Of a DNA stretch of 64,000 bases, positions 1 to 8,751 are shown piece after piece (positions within the stretch are counted from its first letter, which is position 1; each line of letters opens with the position of its first letter). A program made the position numbers and the translations under genes. A model generated the notes under the pieces. The model did not search any database and was not told the origin of the DNA. It was given only the letters and a program-made list of their open reading frames with translations. This stretch comes from CAWBJO01 sp963789175 (GTDB lineage: Bacteria; Pseudomonadota; Alphaproteobacteria; Rhizobiales; Aestuariivirgaceae), in NCBI GenBank assembly GCA_963789175.1, contig CAWBJO010000007.1:930001-994000 (forward strand), in the 5' to 3' direction.

Positions 1-66
1 GGTGAGATGGGCAATGGTGCCCCCGATCATTCCGCCGCCGACAAGGCCGATTTTGTTGCGGGACAT
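1..66 (-). CDS. mdh: Malate dehydrogenase, N-terminal fragment (runs off the left edge)
   Basis: Only 22 codons lie in the window, read leftwards from an ATG at 66. They encode the start of a Rossmann-type NAD-binding domain (MSRNKIGLVGGGMIGG, the GxGxxG fingerprint as GGGMIGG), matching the LDH-like malate dehydrogenases of alphaproteobacteria, which interconvert malate and oxaloacetate in the TCA cycle. A CGGAG ribosome-binding sequence lies just upstream of the ATG. zapE directly upstream on the same strand is the usual alphaproteobacterial neighbour and supports the name. The rest of the gene is outside the window. Confidence 0.85.
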   Translation of the reverse strand, partial: MSRNKIGLVGGGMIGGTIAHLT

Positions 67-229
67 CTCGCGGACTCCGTACCTTGGGCGGGACCGACGC
101 GCCCAGCAATTGCCGTGCACGTCAACTCGTTTCGAGAGGGTGGCTTGTGGTACTCCATTTGCTGCATTGCCGCAAGGACTTAGGGCACGGTTTCCGCCGC
201 GAAAACTTGACGGGAACGTAACGTCGTCG

Positions 230-1333
230 TTACGCGCGCCCGGACTGCACTGCGCCGTACTCCGGATCCTGCATCTCGACGAGGCGCGACGCCGTGCGGC
301 TGAAATCTGCGATTTCGCGACCGAGCTCGTGCGGAGCTGCTTCGGCCGACATCACCAATCTGACTCTCGCGTCATGAAGGATGTCGATGAGGGTGATGAA
401 GCGTCGCACGGCATCTGCCCGAACGTCGTCGAGCCTGGGCACATGCTCGATGAAGACGGTGTCGAAGGTCTGCGTGATGGCAAGATAGTCGGCAGGCCCG
501 AGAGGTTTGAAGCAGAGGTCGCCGAAGCCGGTCCGTGCCACCGAGCGTGCCGCACGCGGGATGTGCACTTTCCGGGCCTTGACGGTCAGTGTCGCCGGGA
601 CGCCCGGCGCGCCGTCGGTCAGCCGGTCCCAGAGCTTGTCCATGTGGGCATCGGCGGCCGCGCCGAGCGGGTGGACATAGGCCTTTTCCCCGGCGATCCG
701 GCTGAGCCGATAGTCACGGGGTCCGGCGAGCGTGACGACCTCGAGCTTTTCCTTGATGAGCGCGATGAACGGCAGGAAGAGCTGCCGGTTGAGGCCATCC
801 TCGTAAAGTCGGTCGGGCTCCGTATTCGAGGTCAGGACGGCCACCACTCCGCCGGCGAACAGCGCTTCGAAGAAGCGCCCGAGGAGCATGGCGTCGGCGA
901 TGTCGCGCACCTGGAATTCGTCGAGGCACAGCAGCCGGGTTTCTTCGATCACCTGCGCTGCGATCGGCGCGATGGCGTCCGCTTCGTGCCGGGCCTGGCG
1001 CACCGCGTGGATCCGGGAATGGATGTCCTGCATGAAGGCATTGAAGTGGACGCGTCGTTTTCGCGGCTCCGGAACGCTCTCGTAGAAGAGATCCATGAGC
1101 ATCGTCTTGCCGCGCCCGACGCGTCCGACGAGATAGACGCCGCTACGCGCCGGCGCTTCCGGCTGCCGCGCGAACAGCCTCATGAGCCTCGCGAGGCCGC
1201 TTTCCTGCTTTTGCGATAGTTTCGCAGCAAGCGATTCGAAGACAGGGAGAACCTTCCGCTGCGCCGGGTCGTCCTTGAGGATGCCGCTTGCCACACGAGC
1301 ATCGTAGGCAGCGGAAACGCGCTTGTCGGCCAT
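230..1333 (-). CDS. zapE: Cell division protein ZapE (AFG1-family ATPase)
   Basis: A 367-aa P-loop ATPase of the AFG1/ZapE family, a cytoplasmic factor associated with the FtsZ ring in other bacteria. The Walker A motif GRVGRGKT lies at residues 70-77 and the Walker B segment LLCLDEFQV near 134-142; the sensor stretch VLTSNTEPDRLY follows. Length is normal for the family. The ATG at 1333 overlaps the stop of the upstream membrane protease (TGATG), so the two are probably translationally coupled. mdh follows about 160 bp downstream. Function is assigned by family; the coupling to a protease is an inference from the overlap. Confidence 0.93.
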   Translation of the reverse strand: MADKRVSAAYDARVASGILKDDPAQRKVLPVFESLAAKLSQKQESGLARLMRLFARQPEAPARSGVYLVGRVGRGKTMLMDLFYESVPEPRKRRVHFNAFMQDIHSRIHAVRQARHEADAIAPIAAQVIEETRLLCLDEFQVRDIADAMLLGRFFEALFAGGVVAVLTSNTEPDRLYEDGLNRQLFLPFIALIKEKLEVVTLAGPRDYRLSRIAGEKAYVHPLGAAADAHMDKLWDRLTDGAPGVPATLTVKARKVHIPRAARSVARTGFGDLCFKPLGPADYLAITQTFDTVFIEHVPRLDDVRADAVRRFITLIDILHDARVRLVMSAEAAPHELGREIADFSRTASRLVEMQDPEYGAVQSGRA

Positions 1334-2583
1334 CAGCCGAGAAGCCCCCGCGCATCGAGATAGACGAGGCTGAACCACAGATAGAGACCCGCGATGCCGA
1401 GAAAGCCCGCGACGGCCGCGGCGATGCCCGGCGCAGTCATGTCGGCGAGGCCGGGAAGCGGCAGCGACATCTCCTTCATGCCGAGCAGTGCGGCGAGCGC
1501 CGGCGCGATCAGCAGCGGCAGTTGCCACACCGCCGCGACGACGAAGATCAGCACGCTGATGAAAACCAGCGCCGGTTTCACCATGTGCTCGCTGAGCGAC
1601 TGGCAGACGGATTTGAGCACGTGGCCGCCGTCGAACGGCATGACCGGTAGGAGATTGAGGAGATTGATGAAGCACGCCACCATCGCGATCTCGAGCAACA
1701 GGTCGCCGGACCGATAGTCCGGCCCCGGCGTGGTCAGCATGGCGGGCAGCAGGAGCAGCAGGCTGAACGCCGGCCCCATCAGCGAGGCGAATGCGTACTG
1801 CCCCAGATTTTCGAACGCCTGCCGCGGCATGGCGATTGCCCCGATGAACGGGATGAACACGATGCGCCCCCAGGACTGACCGACCAGCCGGAACGCGATG
1901 AGATGACCGAGCTCGTGGACCACCAGGACCACGAGGACGATGACCGCCATGCGCCATCCGAAAAGGAGTCCGAGGCCGACGAGGCTGGCGAGCGCGGTGA
2001 GCACGCCCGTGATGACGGCCGACCGCCGCTCCCGGCCCGGATCGACGTCTCCCGTCTCGACGATCGTCTTGATGCGCCTGAGCGTGTTGCCGAGATCGAT
2101 CCGGGCCAGCACCTGGGCGATGAGCGGCCGTGGCCCCCAATGATGCGCCATGGCGAGGCGCGACCCCGAGCCGGTGGTCGCGATGTCGATGTCGATCTTC
2201 ATGAGCTCGCCACCCGTCTTCGAAGCCTCGATGCCCTGGCGTTCGATGACCAGCCGGCTCGGCGGCACCCGTTCTGCGACCCGCCACAACGCGGTAGTTT
2301 TCTGCCCCCCGCCGCCGCTCGGGTTGGACCAGTAGGTGGCGCGGTAGACCTGTTGCGTCTGGTCGACGAGCTCGATGAGGGTCGGCGGCCGATGCCAGGC
2401 CTGGTTCGGCGACTGGAAGTCGACCGCCGCAAAGGCTGCCTCGGGGTCGACCCCGAGGGCGACGGTGCGGCGAGCATGGACCGGCCATCGCGCGATGAAG
2501 AAGAACAGGACGCCGAGCGCGGCGGGAAGCGCCTTTTGGACGCTGCCAACGATGGCTGCGAACTCGGTTAGCAGTTCCTGCAT
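1333..2583 (-). CDS. Membrane metalloprotease (M50/site-2-protease-like) with SRPBCC-like N-terminal region
   Basis: A 416-aa predicted integral membrane zinc protease. Residues 1-35 hold one hydrophobic segment. Residues about 45-180 read like an SRPBCC/START-type lipid- or ligand-binding domain, with a GSRLAMAHHWGP strand and a long C-terminal helix. The M50 core follows with HELGH at about 223-227 and the partner motif PFDGG at about 316-320, each inside hydrophobic helices. M50 proteases cleave substrates within the membrane. I start at the ATG at 2583; a TTG at 2625 would add 14 residues. The stop overlaps the zapE start. The substrate is unknown, and the SRPBCC call is by eye. Confidence 0.75.
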   Translation of the reverse strand: MQELLTEFAAIVGSVQKALPAALGVLFFFIARWPVHARRTVALGVDPEAAFAAVDFQSPNQAWHRPPTLIELVDQTQQVYRATYWSNPSGGGGQKTTALWRVAERVPPSRLVIERQGIEASKTGGELMKIDIDIATTGSGSRLAMAHHWGPRPLIAQVLARIDLGNTLRRIKTIVETGDVDPGRERRSAVITGVLTALASLVGLGLLFGWRMAVIVLVVLVVHELGHLIAFRLVGQSWGRIVFIPFIGAIAMPRQAFENLGQYAFASLMGPAFSLLLLLPAMLTTPGPDYRSGDLLLEIAMVACFINLLNLLPVMPFDGGHVLKSVCQSLSEHMVKPALVFISVLIFVVAAVWQLPLLIAPALAALLGMKEMSLPLPGLADMTAPGIAAAVAGFLGIAGLYLWFSLVYLDARGLLG

Positions 2584-2661
2584 GCGCGGGACCGTTGGGG
2601 GTACGAAAGGCGCGGGTGGCCGCAAGAAGGGTCAGACCGGAGCGCGATTCGCAAGAGCCCT

Positions 2662-4158
2662 TCAGCGCATGGTGGGGATGGAGAACTGCGCGCCTTCCTT
2701 GATCCCCGACGGCCACCGGCTCGTCACCGTCTTGGTCCGCGTGTAGAACCGGATCGAATCCGGGCCGTGCTGGTTGAGGTCGCCGAAGGCCGAGCGCTTC
2801 CACCCGCCGAAGGTGTGATAGGCGAGCGGCACCGGGATGGGCACGTTGATTCCGATCATGCCGACCTGGACCTTGGAGGCGAAGTCGCGCGCCGCGTCGC
2901 CGTCGCGCGTGTAGATCGCGACGCCGTTGCCGTACTCGTGCTCGTTTGCGAGCTTGAGGCCTTCCTCATAGGATCCCGCCCGCACCACCGACAGGACGGG
3001 ACCGAAGATCTCCTCCTTGTAGATGCGCATTTCTGGCTTCACCTCGTCGAACAGGCAGCCGCCGAGGAAATGGCCGTTCTCGTATCCCTGCATCTTGAAG
3101 CCGCGGCCGTCGACAGCGAGCTTGGCGCCTTCCTTGACGCCGAGCTCGATGTAGCCGCGCACCTTCTCCAGGTGCTGCTTGGTGACCAGCGGGCCGTAGT
3201 CGGCTTCTCGGTCCGTGGACAGGCCGACCTTCAGCTTCTCGACCCGGGGAACCAGCTGTTCCATCAGCGTATCGGCGGTCTTCTTGCCGACCGGGACGGC
3301 GACCGAGATCGCCATGCACCGCTCGCCCGCCGAGCCATAGCCGGCTCCGATCAGCGCATCCACGGCCTGGTTCATGTCGGCATCCGGCATGATGATCATG
3401 TGGTTCTTGGCGCCGCCGAAGCACTGCACGCGCTTCGCATGCGCCGTGCCGCGCGAATAGACGTATTCGGCGATCGCCGTCGATCCGACGAAGCCGACCG
3501 CCGAGATGAGAGGGTCGTCCAGGATGGCGTCGACCGCCTCCTTGCCGCCGTTGACGACGTTTAGGACGCCGGCCGGCAGCCCGGCTTCGAGGAAGAGCTC
3601 GGCGATCCGGAGCGGGACGGATGGATCGCGCTCCGACGGCTTGAGGATGAACGCGTTGCCGCACGCCAGGGCGGGCGCCGCCTTCCACAGCGGGATCATC
3701 GCCGGGAAGTTGAAGGGTGTGATGCCCGCCGCGACCCCGATCGGCTGGCGGATGGAGTACATGTCGATGCCGGGTCCGGCGCCCTCGGTGAACTCGCCCT
3801 TGACGAGATGCGGCACTCCGCAGGCGAACTCTACTACTTCGAGGCCGCGCTGGATGTCGCCCAGCGCGTCCGGGATGGTTTTGCCGTGCTCCATCGACAG
3901 CATCGTCGCGAGCTCGTCCTTCTCTTTCGCGATGAGTTCGAGAAACTTCATCATGACGCGCGCCCGCACTTGCGGATTCTTGGCCGCCCAGCCCGGCTGC
4001 GCATCGTGGGCGACCTTGGCCGCTTCATGGACTTCCGCTGCCGAGGCCAGCGCGACCCTCGCCTGCACCTCGCCCGTATTCGGGTTGAAGACGTCTCCGA
4101 AGTGGCCGCTCTTTCCGGGAACGCGCTTGCCGCCGATGAAATGCCCGATGTCCTTCAT
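2662..4158 (-). CDS. mmsA: CoA-acylating methylmalonate-semialdehyde dehydrogenase
   Basis: A 498-aa aldehyde dehydrogenase superfamily enzyme. The MmsA type oxidises methylmalonate semialdehyde (and malonate semialdehyde) to propionyl-CoA (acetyl-CoA) with NAD and CoA, in valine or inositol breakdown. The cofactor loop ITPFNFPAMIPLW (about 146-158) and the catalytic cysteine at 281 in GSAGERCMAIS fit MmsA rather than other ALDHs, as does the absence of the usual catalytic glutamate (FGGAKNHMII instead). The C-terminal FGGWKRSAFGD stretch is also typical. It stands alone in this minus-strand run; propionyl-CoA output would fit the ethylmalonyl-CoA-type genes at 9213-11134. Confidence 0.9.
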   Translation of the reverse strand: MKDIGHFIGGKRVPGKSGHFGDVFNPNTGEVQARVALASAAEVHEAAKVAHDAQPGWAAKNPQVRARVMMKFLELIAKEKDELATMLSMEHGKTIPDALGDIQRGLEVVEFACGVPHLVKGEFTEGAGPGIDMYSIRQPIGVAAGITPFNFPAMIPLWKAAPALACGNAFILKPSERDPSVPLRIAELFLEAGLPAGVLNVVNGGKEAVDAILDDPLISAVGFVGSTAIAEYVYSRGTAHAKRVQCFGGAKNHMIIMPDADMNQAVDALIGAGYGSAGERCMAISVAVPVGKKTADTLMEQLVPRVEKLKVGLSTDREADYGPLVTKQHLEKVRGYIELGVKEGAKLAVDGRGFKMQGYENGHFLGGCLFDEVKPEMRIYKEEIFGPVLSVVRAGSYEEGLKLANEHEYGNGVAIYTRDGDAARDFASKVQVGMIGINVPIPVPLAYHTFGGWKRSAFGDLNQHGPDSIRFYTRTKTVTSRWPSGIKEGAQFSIPTMR

Positions 4159-4235
4159 GCCGACGTCGCCGCGAAGGTCATGTTCGCAGGCGCTCCCTGG
4201 TGTATTGCGTTTATGGACGTGATGCCAAACTAGCG

Positions 4236-4254
4236 GCCTTCCGGGGCCGAAGGC
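4236..4254 (-). terminator. Possible terminator hairpin between a VOC gene and mmsA
   Basis: A perfect 6-bp inverted repeat GCCTTC...GAAGGC with a 7-nt GC-rich loop, 17 nt past the stop of the VOC gene at 4271. There is no strong T tract after it, so it may only be an attenuating structure. Confidence 0.35.
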
Positions 4255-4270
4255 AAGTCCGGGCCCGACC

Positions 4271-4735
4271 TCAGGACGCTTCGTCGGTGTCGCGGCCGAG
4301 CGCCACCCCGGGTACCCACACATAGCCGTCGTCGTCGACGATGACGCATTCGCGCAGTCCATGCGGCTTGTCCATGGATCCGGCAAGCACCGTTGCCCCG
4401 GCCCGCCGTGCCGCCGCCTCGGCGCTGTCCGGATCGAGACCGTAGATCCTGAGCTCCACACCGCCGCCGCGCGCCGCAAGCCCGTCGACCGCGCCCCGAA
4501 CGGGATTGTTGCGGTACGAATGGTCGGAATGCAGCATCCACTCTGAGCCGCACACCCTGAGCACCGCGAAACCCTCCTCCCAATAGGTCGCCGTCGCGCC
4601 GAGTACCTCCTCGGCGAATTTCACGCTGCGGGCGACGTCGCGGACGAGAAGGTTGACGCCGAGCCCGGCACGCAGCGAGCGTCCGTAAGCGGGTGGTGAC
4701 ATCCAGGGTTCATCGTCCGGTGCAGTTTTGGTCAT
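4271..4735 (-). CDS. VOC (glyoxalase/bleomycin-resistance) superfamily protein
   Basis: A 154-aa protein with one pair of VOC beta-alpha-beta modules: GLGVNLLVRDVARSVKF opens the first and VELRIYGLDPDSAEAAARR the second, with a final VDDDGYVWVPG strand. VOC proteins include metal-dependent lyases, epimerases, dioxygenases and antibiotic-binding proteins; nothing here fixes the substrate. I start at the ATG at 4735 (MTKTAP); an upstream ATG at 4792 would add an unlikely basic leader. It lies between mmsA and a hypothetical gene on the same strand. It is not closely similar by eye to the other VOC gene at 5319-5708. Confidence 0.72.
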   Translation of the reverse strand: MTKTAPDDEPWMSPPAYGRSLRAGLGVNLLVRDVARSVKFAEEVLGATATYWEEGFAVLRVCGSEWMLHSDHSYRNNPVRGAVDGLAARGGGVELRIYGLDPDSAEAAARRAGATVLAGSMDKPHGLRECVIVDDDGYVWVPGVALGRDTDEAS

Positions 4736-4802
4736 CGAGAAAGCCCCGTTTCGTTTCGGGGCATTCCAGCATCCGGCCGCGAACCGATGCAAGCGGCTTG
4801 TT

Positions 4803-5243
4803 TCAGGCCGAAATTGCGAAGGCTTCCTTGTCGCGCGTCGCGTCGTAGGACACCGTGCAGGCCGGTATGTCGTCAGGGCTCCTGACCCCGTGCTTGCGGA
4901 TGCTGAGCAGGAACAGGACCGCCGCGTCGGTGACGACCTCCGTGAGGTCGGCGCCTTCGATGTTCTCCTCGAACGCCCGGGCGAGCCGTTTGCCGGCGAG
5001 CTTCGACATCTGGACGAGATCCTTGGGTGAGAGGCTGACCGCCGTCTCCCAGCTTTCCATGAGATCGCTCTGCGTGAGCTCGGCGAGCACCTGGTCGCCG
5101 ACCAACAGAGGAAGGTTGCCGCGGCTGCGGATGTCGACGACGGCAGGATCTACCGATAGGCGGTCTGGGCAGCTGACCCGCACCGTCGCGGTTTCGACCC
5201 AATCGCCGTCATGCCAGAATTCTCCCGCCCCACGCGTCCGCAT
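4803..5243 (-). CDS. Hypothetical protein, 146 aa
   Basis: I do not recognise this family. The start ATG at 5243 has a good ribosome-binding site (GGAGGG, 8 nt upstream). The N-terminal half is rich in beta-type residues (WVETATVRVSC, VVDIRSRG), and a helical region follows (LVQMSKLAGKRLARAFEENI, LTEVVTDAAVLFLLSIRK). There is no signal peptide or membrane segment. The ribosome-binding site and normal codon use argue that it is real. Neighbours on both sides are VOC-family genes on the same strand. Confidence 0.65.
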   Translation of the reverse strand: MRTRGAGEFWHDGDWVETATVRVSCPDRLSVDPAVVDIRSRGNLPLLVGDQVLAELTQSDLMESWETAVSLSPKDLVQMSKLAGKRLARAFEENIEGADLTEVVTDAAVLFLLSIRKHGVRSPDDIPACTVSYDATRDKEAFAISA

Positions 5244-5318
5244 GCACCAAACCCTCCACAACGCTACTGACTGGGACGATTGTGGACATGCCTGCGTTGA
5301 TGAAACGTTAAGCCGGCG

Positions 5319-5708
5319 CTATGCGGCGGGGCGGTGACAGACCGCCTCGACGTTGTTGCCGTCCGGATCGAGCACGAAGGCGCCATAGTAATTCTCGTGA
5401 TAATGCGGCCTTAGGCCGGGCGCGCCGTTGTCGCGTCCGCCGGCCGCCAGGGCCGCCGCGTGGAATTTGTCCACCGTCTCGCGATCGACGGCCGTGAACG
5501 CCACGTGCAGCCCGCCGCGCGCCCGCTTGCCCGTCCCGATCCAGAAATAGGGCTTCTGGTCCTCGCCAAAACCGATATAGGCCTCCCCGTCCGTCAGTTC
5601 GGCAGTGATGTCGTAAAGGAGCATGATGCCGAGCGGCGACAGTGCCTTCTGATAGAAGGCCCGCGATTTCCCGATGTCGCTGACGGCGAGTCCTACATGA
5701 TCGAGCAT
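5319..5708 (-). CDS. VOC (glyoxalase-like) protein downstream of sdhB
   Basis: A 129-aa single-domain VOC protein starting MLDHVGLAVSDIGKSRAFY, the standard first strand-helix unit, with GGLHVAFTAVDRETVDKFH opening the second module and a terminal FVLDPDGNNVEAVCH strand carrying the usual metal-ligand glutamate. The ATG at 5708 has a very strong GAGGAGG site 7 nt upstream and sits 23 nt after the sdhB stop, so it is probably the last gene of the lyase-hydratase-sdhCDAB transcript. Possible roles include lactoylglutathione lyase-like or acyl-CoA epimerase-like chemistry; the substrate cannot be read from the sequence. Confidence 0.78.
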   Translation of the reverse strand: MLDHVGLAVSDIGKSRAFYQKALSPLGIMLLYDITAELTDGEAYIGFGEDQKPYFWIGTGKRARGGLHVAFTAVDRETVDKFHAAALAAGGRDNGAPGLRPHYHENYYGAFVLDPDGNNVEAVCHRPAA

Positions 5709-5731
5709 CGAAATTTCCTCCTCTCGAAGGT

Positions 5732-6508
5732 TCAGAGCTTCCGCGCCAGCAGCATCTTTTTGATCTCGGCGATCGCCTTGGCGGGATTGAGGCCCTTCGG
5801 GCACGCCTTAGTGCAGTTCAGGATCGTATGGCACCGATAGAGCCGGAACGGGTCCTCGATCTCGTCGAGCCGGTGTCCGGTCGCCTCGTCGCGGGAATCG
5901 ATCAGCCATCGATACGCCTGCAGCAGCACGGCGGGGCCGAGGTACCTGTCGCCGTTCCACCAATAGGATGGGCACGACGCCGAGCAGCAGGCGCACAGGA
6001 TGCATTCGTAGAGGCCGTCGAGCTTGCTCCGGTCGGCCGGCGTCTGCCGCCACTCCGCCTGCGGCTGCGGGCTTTCCGTGTGGAGCCACGGCTCGATGGA
6101 GGAAAGCTGGGCGTAGAAGACGCTGAGGTCGGGCACGAGATCCTTGACGACCGGCATGTGCGGCAGGGGATAGATCTTGACCGTTCCCTTGACGTCCGCG
6201 ACGGGCTTGAGACAGGCGAGCGAGTTCGTGCCGTCGATGTTCATCGAGCACGATCCGCAGATACCTTCCCGGCACGATCGTCGGAAGGTGAGCGTCGAGT
6301 CCTGCTCGCTCTTGATCTTGATCAGCGCGTCGAGGACCATGGGGCCGCAATCCGCCATGTCGACCTCGTAGGTGTCGAGCCGCGGATTGGCCTCCTCGTC
6401 GGGATCGTAGCGGTAGACGCGGAACGTCTTCGGTGCCCTGGATTTCGCGGAGGGCCACACCTTGCCTTCGCGGATCTTTGAGTTCCTGGGCAGTGTGAGC
6501 TGGACCAT
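5732..6508 (-). CDS. sdhB: Succinate dehydrogenase iron-sulfur subunit
   Basis: A 258-aa electron-transfer subunit of complex II, which carries electrons from the SdhA flavin to quinone at the inner membrane. The plant-type [2Fe-2S] motif CREGICGSC starts at residue 79; the ferredoxin-like half has CILCACCSASCP and CHTILNCTKACPKGLNP, the ligands for the [4Fe-4S] and [3Fe-4S] clusters. Length is normal. It starts 6 nt after the sdhA stop and is the last sdh gene of the sdhCDAB order typical of alphaproteobacteria. Confidence 0.97.
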   Translation of the reverse strand: MVQLTLPRNSKIREGKVWPSAKSRAPKTFRVYRYDPDEEANPRLDTYEVDMADCGPMVLDALIKIKSEQDSTLTFRRSCREGICGSCSMNIDGTNSLACLKPVADVKGTVKIYPLPHMPVVKDLVPDLSVFYAQLSSIEPWLHTESPQPQAEWRQTPADRSKLDGLYECILCACCSASCPSYWWNGDRYLGPAVLLQAYRWLIDSRDEATGHRLDEIEDPFRLYRCHTILNCTKACPKGLNPAKAIAEIKKMLLARKL

Positions 6509-6514
6509 GATTTT

Positions 6515-8374
6515 CTAATAGACCCTTTCCTTGGGTGCGATGTACTGGACCTCGTTGGAGAGCGTGAAGGTGTGTACGGGGCGATAGTCGAGCCTGACCG
6601 TACGGGACTTGTCGTCCGTCCACGCCAGCGTATGCTTCATCCAGTTCTCGTCGTCGCGGTTCGGGAAGTCTTCGCGCGCATGGGCGCCGCGGCTCTCGGT
6701 CCGCGCCCGGGCGCCTTCCGCCGTGACCGCGGCCTGGGAGATGAGATTGTTGAACTCGAGCGTCTCGATGAGATCCGAGTTCCAGACCAGCGACCGGTCG
6801 CTGACCCGTATGTCGCCGATGTCTTTCCAGATGTCGGCGACCCGGCGGCAGCCTTCGGCGAGCACCTCGCCGGTCCGGAAGACGGCGCAGTAGTCCTGCA
6901 TCGCCTTCTGCATGCGCAGCCGCATCGCGGCGGTCGGCGTGCCGCCCTTGCCGTGCCGAAATCCGTCGAGCCGCTGAATGGCGTCTTCGCCCGCATCCTT
7001 CGGCAGGTCCGCATGCGAGGAATGCGCTTCGACGCCCTCGGCGCATTTGGTGGCCGCCGCCTTGCCGAACACGAGAAGGTCGATGAGCGAATTCGATCCC
7101 AGCCGGTTGGCGCCGTGCACCGACACGCAGGCCGCCTCGCCGATCGCCAACAGGCCGGGCACGGTCTTCTCCGGGTCGGCCTTGTCCCCTGCCAGGACCT
7201 CGCCGTGATAGTTCGTCGGTATGCCGCCCATGTTGTAGTGGACGGTCGGCAGCACCGGGATCGGATCTCGGGTCACGTCGACATTGCAGAAGATCCTCGC
7301 ATGCTCCGAGATGCCGGGCAGCCGCTCGCGCAGCACCTTCGGATCGAGATGTTCGAGATGGAGATGGATGTGGTCGCGCTCCGGCCCGATGCCCCGTCCC
7401 TCCCGGATCTCGATCGTCATCGATCGCGACACCACGTCGCGCGATGCCAGGTCCTTCGTGTGGGGGGCGTAGCGCTCCATGAACCGCTCGCCCTCCGAGT
7501 TGGTGAGGTAGCCGCCTTCGCCGCGCGATCCTTCCGTGATGAGGACGCCGACCCCGTAGATGCCGGTCGGGTGGAATTGCACGAACTCCATGTCCTGCAG
7601 CGGCAGCCCGGCGCGCAGCACCATGGCGTTGCCGTCGCCGGTGCAGGTGTGGGCCGAGGTGCACATGAAGTAGGCCCGCCCGTAGCCGCCGGTCGCCAGG
7701 ATCGTCTTGTGGGCCCGGAAGCGATGCAGGCTGCCGTCCTCGAGCGACAGGGCCATGACGCCCCGGCAGGCGCCGCCCTCCATGATGAGGTCGAGCGCGA
7801 AATACTCGACGAAGAACTTGGCCGAGTGCCGGACCGACTGGCCGTAGAGCGTGTGGAGCATGGCATGACCGGTGCGGTCCGCTGCGGCGCAGGTGCGCTG
7901 GGCCGGCGGGCCTTCGCCGAATTTCGTGGTCATGCCGCCGAACGGCCGCTGGTAGATGCGTCCGTCGTCGGTGCGGCTGAACGGCATTCCGAAATGTTCG
8001 AGCTCATAGACCGCCTCCGGCGCGTTGCGGCACAGATATTCGATGGCATCCTGGTCGCCGAGCCAGTCGGCTCCCTTGACGGTATCGAACATGTGCCAGC
8101 GCCAGTCGTCGGGGCCCATGTTGCCGAGAGCCGCGGCGATCCCGCCTTGTGCGGCCACCGTGTGCGACCGGGTCGGAAAGACCTTGGTGATGCAGGCCGT
8201 TGCCAGTCCCGCCTGCGAGCAGCCGAGCGTCGCCCGAAGCCCGGCACCGCCCGCGCCGATCACAACGACGTCGTAGCTGTGGTCGACGATCGGATAGGCC
8301 CGTCCGCCGATCGCGAAGCTTCGCTCGGCATTGAACCCGGCTGCGTTGGACCCGTCCTGCGCCACGACTTTCAC
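6515..8374 (-). CDS. sdhA: Succinate dehydrogenase flavoprotein subunit
   Basis: A 619-aa flavoprotein that oxidises succinate to fumarate and bears covalent FAD. The FAD Rossmann motif VVVIGAGGAGLRAT is near residue 40, the FAD-attachment region FPTRSHTVAAQGG follows, and the substrate-site stretch EFVQFHPTG is near 250. No ATG lies in frame before the FAD domain. The best start is a GTG at 8374, overlapping the sdhD stop as GTGA, which gives an N-terminus about 20 residues longer than many homologues. Translational coupling to sdhD would explain a weak start codon. Confidence 0.95.
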   Translation of the reverse strand: MKVVAQDGSNAAGFNAERSFAIGGRAYPIVDHSYDVVVIGAGGAGLRATLGCSQAGLATACITKVFPTRSHTVAAQGGIAAALGNMGPDDWRWHMFDTVKGADWLGDQDAIEYLCRNAPEAVYELEHFGMPFSRTDDGRIYQRPFGGMTTKFGEGPPAQRTCAAADRTGHAMLHTLYGQSVRHSAKFFVEYFALDLIMEGGACRGVMALSLEDGSLHRFRAHKTILATGGYGRAYFMCTSAHTCTGDGNAMVLRAGLPLQDMEFVQFHPTGIYGVGVLITEGSRGEGGYLTNSEGERFMERYAPHTKDLASRDVVSRSMTIEIREGRGIGPERDHIHLHLEHLDPKVLRERLPGISEHARIFCNVDVTRDPIPVLPTVHYNMGGIPTNYHGEVLAGDKADPEKTVPGLLAIGEAACVSVHGANRLGSNSLIDLLVFGKAAATKCAEGVEAHSSHADLPKDAGEDAIQRLDGFRHGKGGTPTAAMRLRMQKAMQDYCAVFRTGEVLAEGCRRVADIWKDIGDIRVSDRSLVWNSDLIETLEFNNLISQAAVTAEGARARTESRGAHAREDFPNRDDENWMKHTLAWTDDKSRTVRLDYRPVHTFTLSNEVQYIAPKERVY

Positions 8375-8751
8375 GCTCCGAAGACGATCTTGAGAACCGC
8401 GAAGAGCCCGGCGAGCGATACCCCGGCCGAGAAGAAGAGGTTCCCGAGGAGGAGCCCGACGTTGAGCGGCCGGCTGTGCACGTAGTCCTCGATGACGACC
8501 TGCATTCCGAGCTTCATGTGCCAGGCATGGTTTAGCAGCGCCAGGATCAGGCCGAGGGCCACGATCGGCTGCCGGACGAGGGAGACGAAGCTCCCATGGT
8601 CGCTGCCCGCCGCCGCGACGCCGAGCCAGATTAGGAGCAGCGCGAGCGGAACGTTCGCGACCGCGGTCACCCGCTGGTGCCACCAGTGGTCGGTTCCCGA
8701 ATGCGCCGACCCGAGGCCGCGGACATGGGCAAGCGGCGTCCGCGAGGTCAT
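8371..8751 (-). CDS. sdhD: Succinate dehydrogenase membrane anchor subunit D
   Basis: A 126-aa protein with three predicted transmembrane helices (about residues 30-50, 60-80 and 98-122) and the family's HWWHQRVTAVANVPLAL opening. The motif HAWHMKLGMQVVIEDYVH around residues 74-91 carries the conserved histidine and aspartate of the heme/quinone region. It helps anchor SdhAB and reduces ubiquinone. Its ATG overlaps the sdhC stop (ATGA) and its own stop overlaps the GTG of sdhA. Confidence 0.92.
   Translation of the reverse strand: MTSRTPLAHVRGLGSAHSGTDHWWHQRVTAVANVPLALLLIWLGVAAAGSDHGSFVSLVRQPIVALGLILALLNHAWHMKLGMQVVIEDYVHSRPLNVGLLLGNLFFSAGVSLAGLFAVLKIVFGA

Noticed and set aside
4271..5708. 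The two VOC genes as a recent duplication
   Set aside because: They share the fold but differ in length and in nearly every motif by eye; a hypothetical gene separates them. More likely two independent family members.
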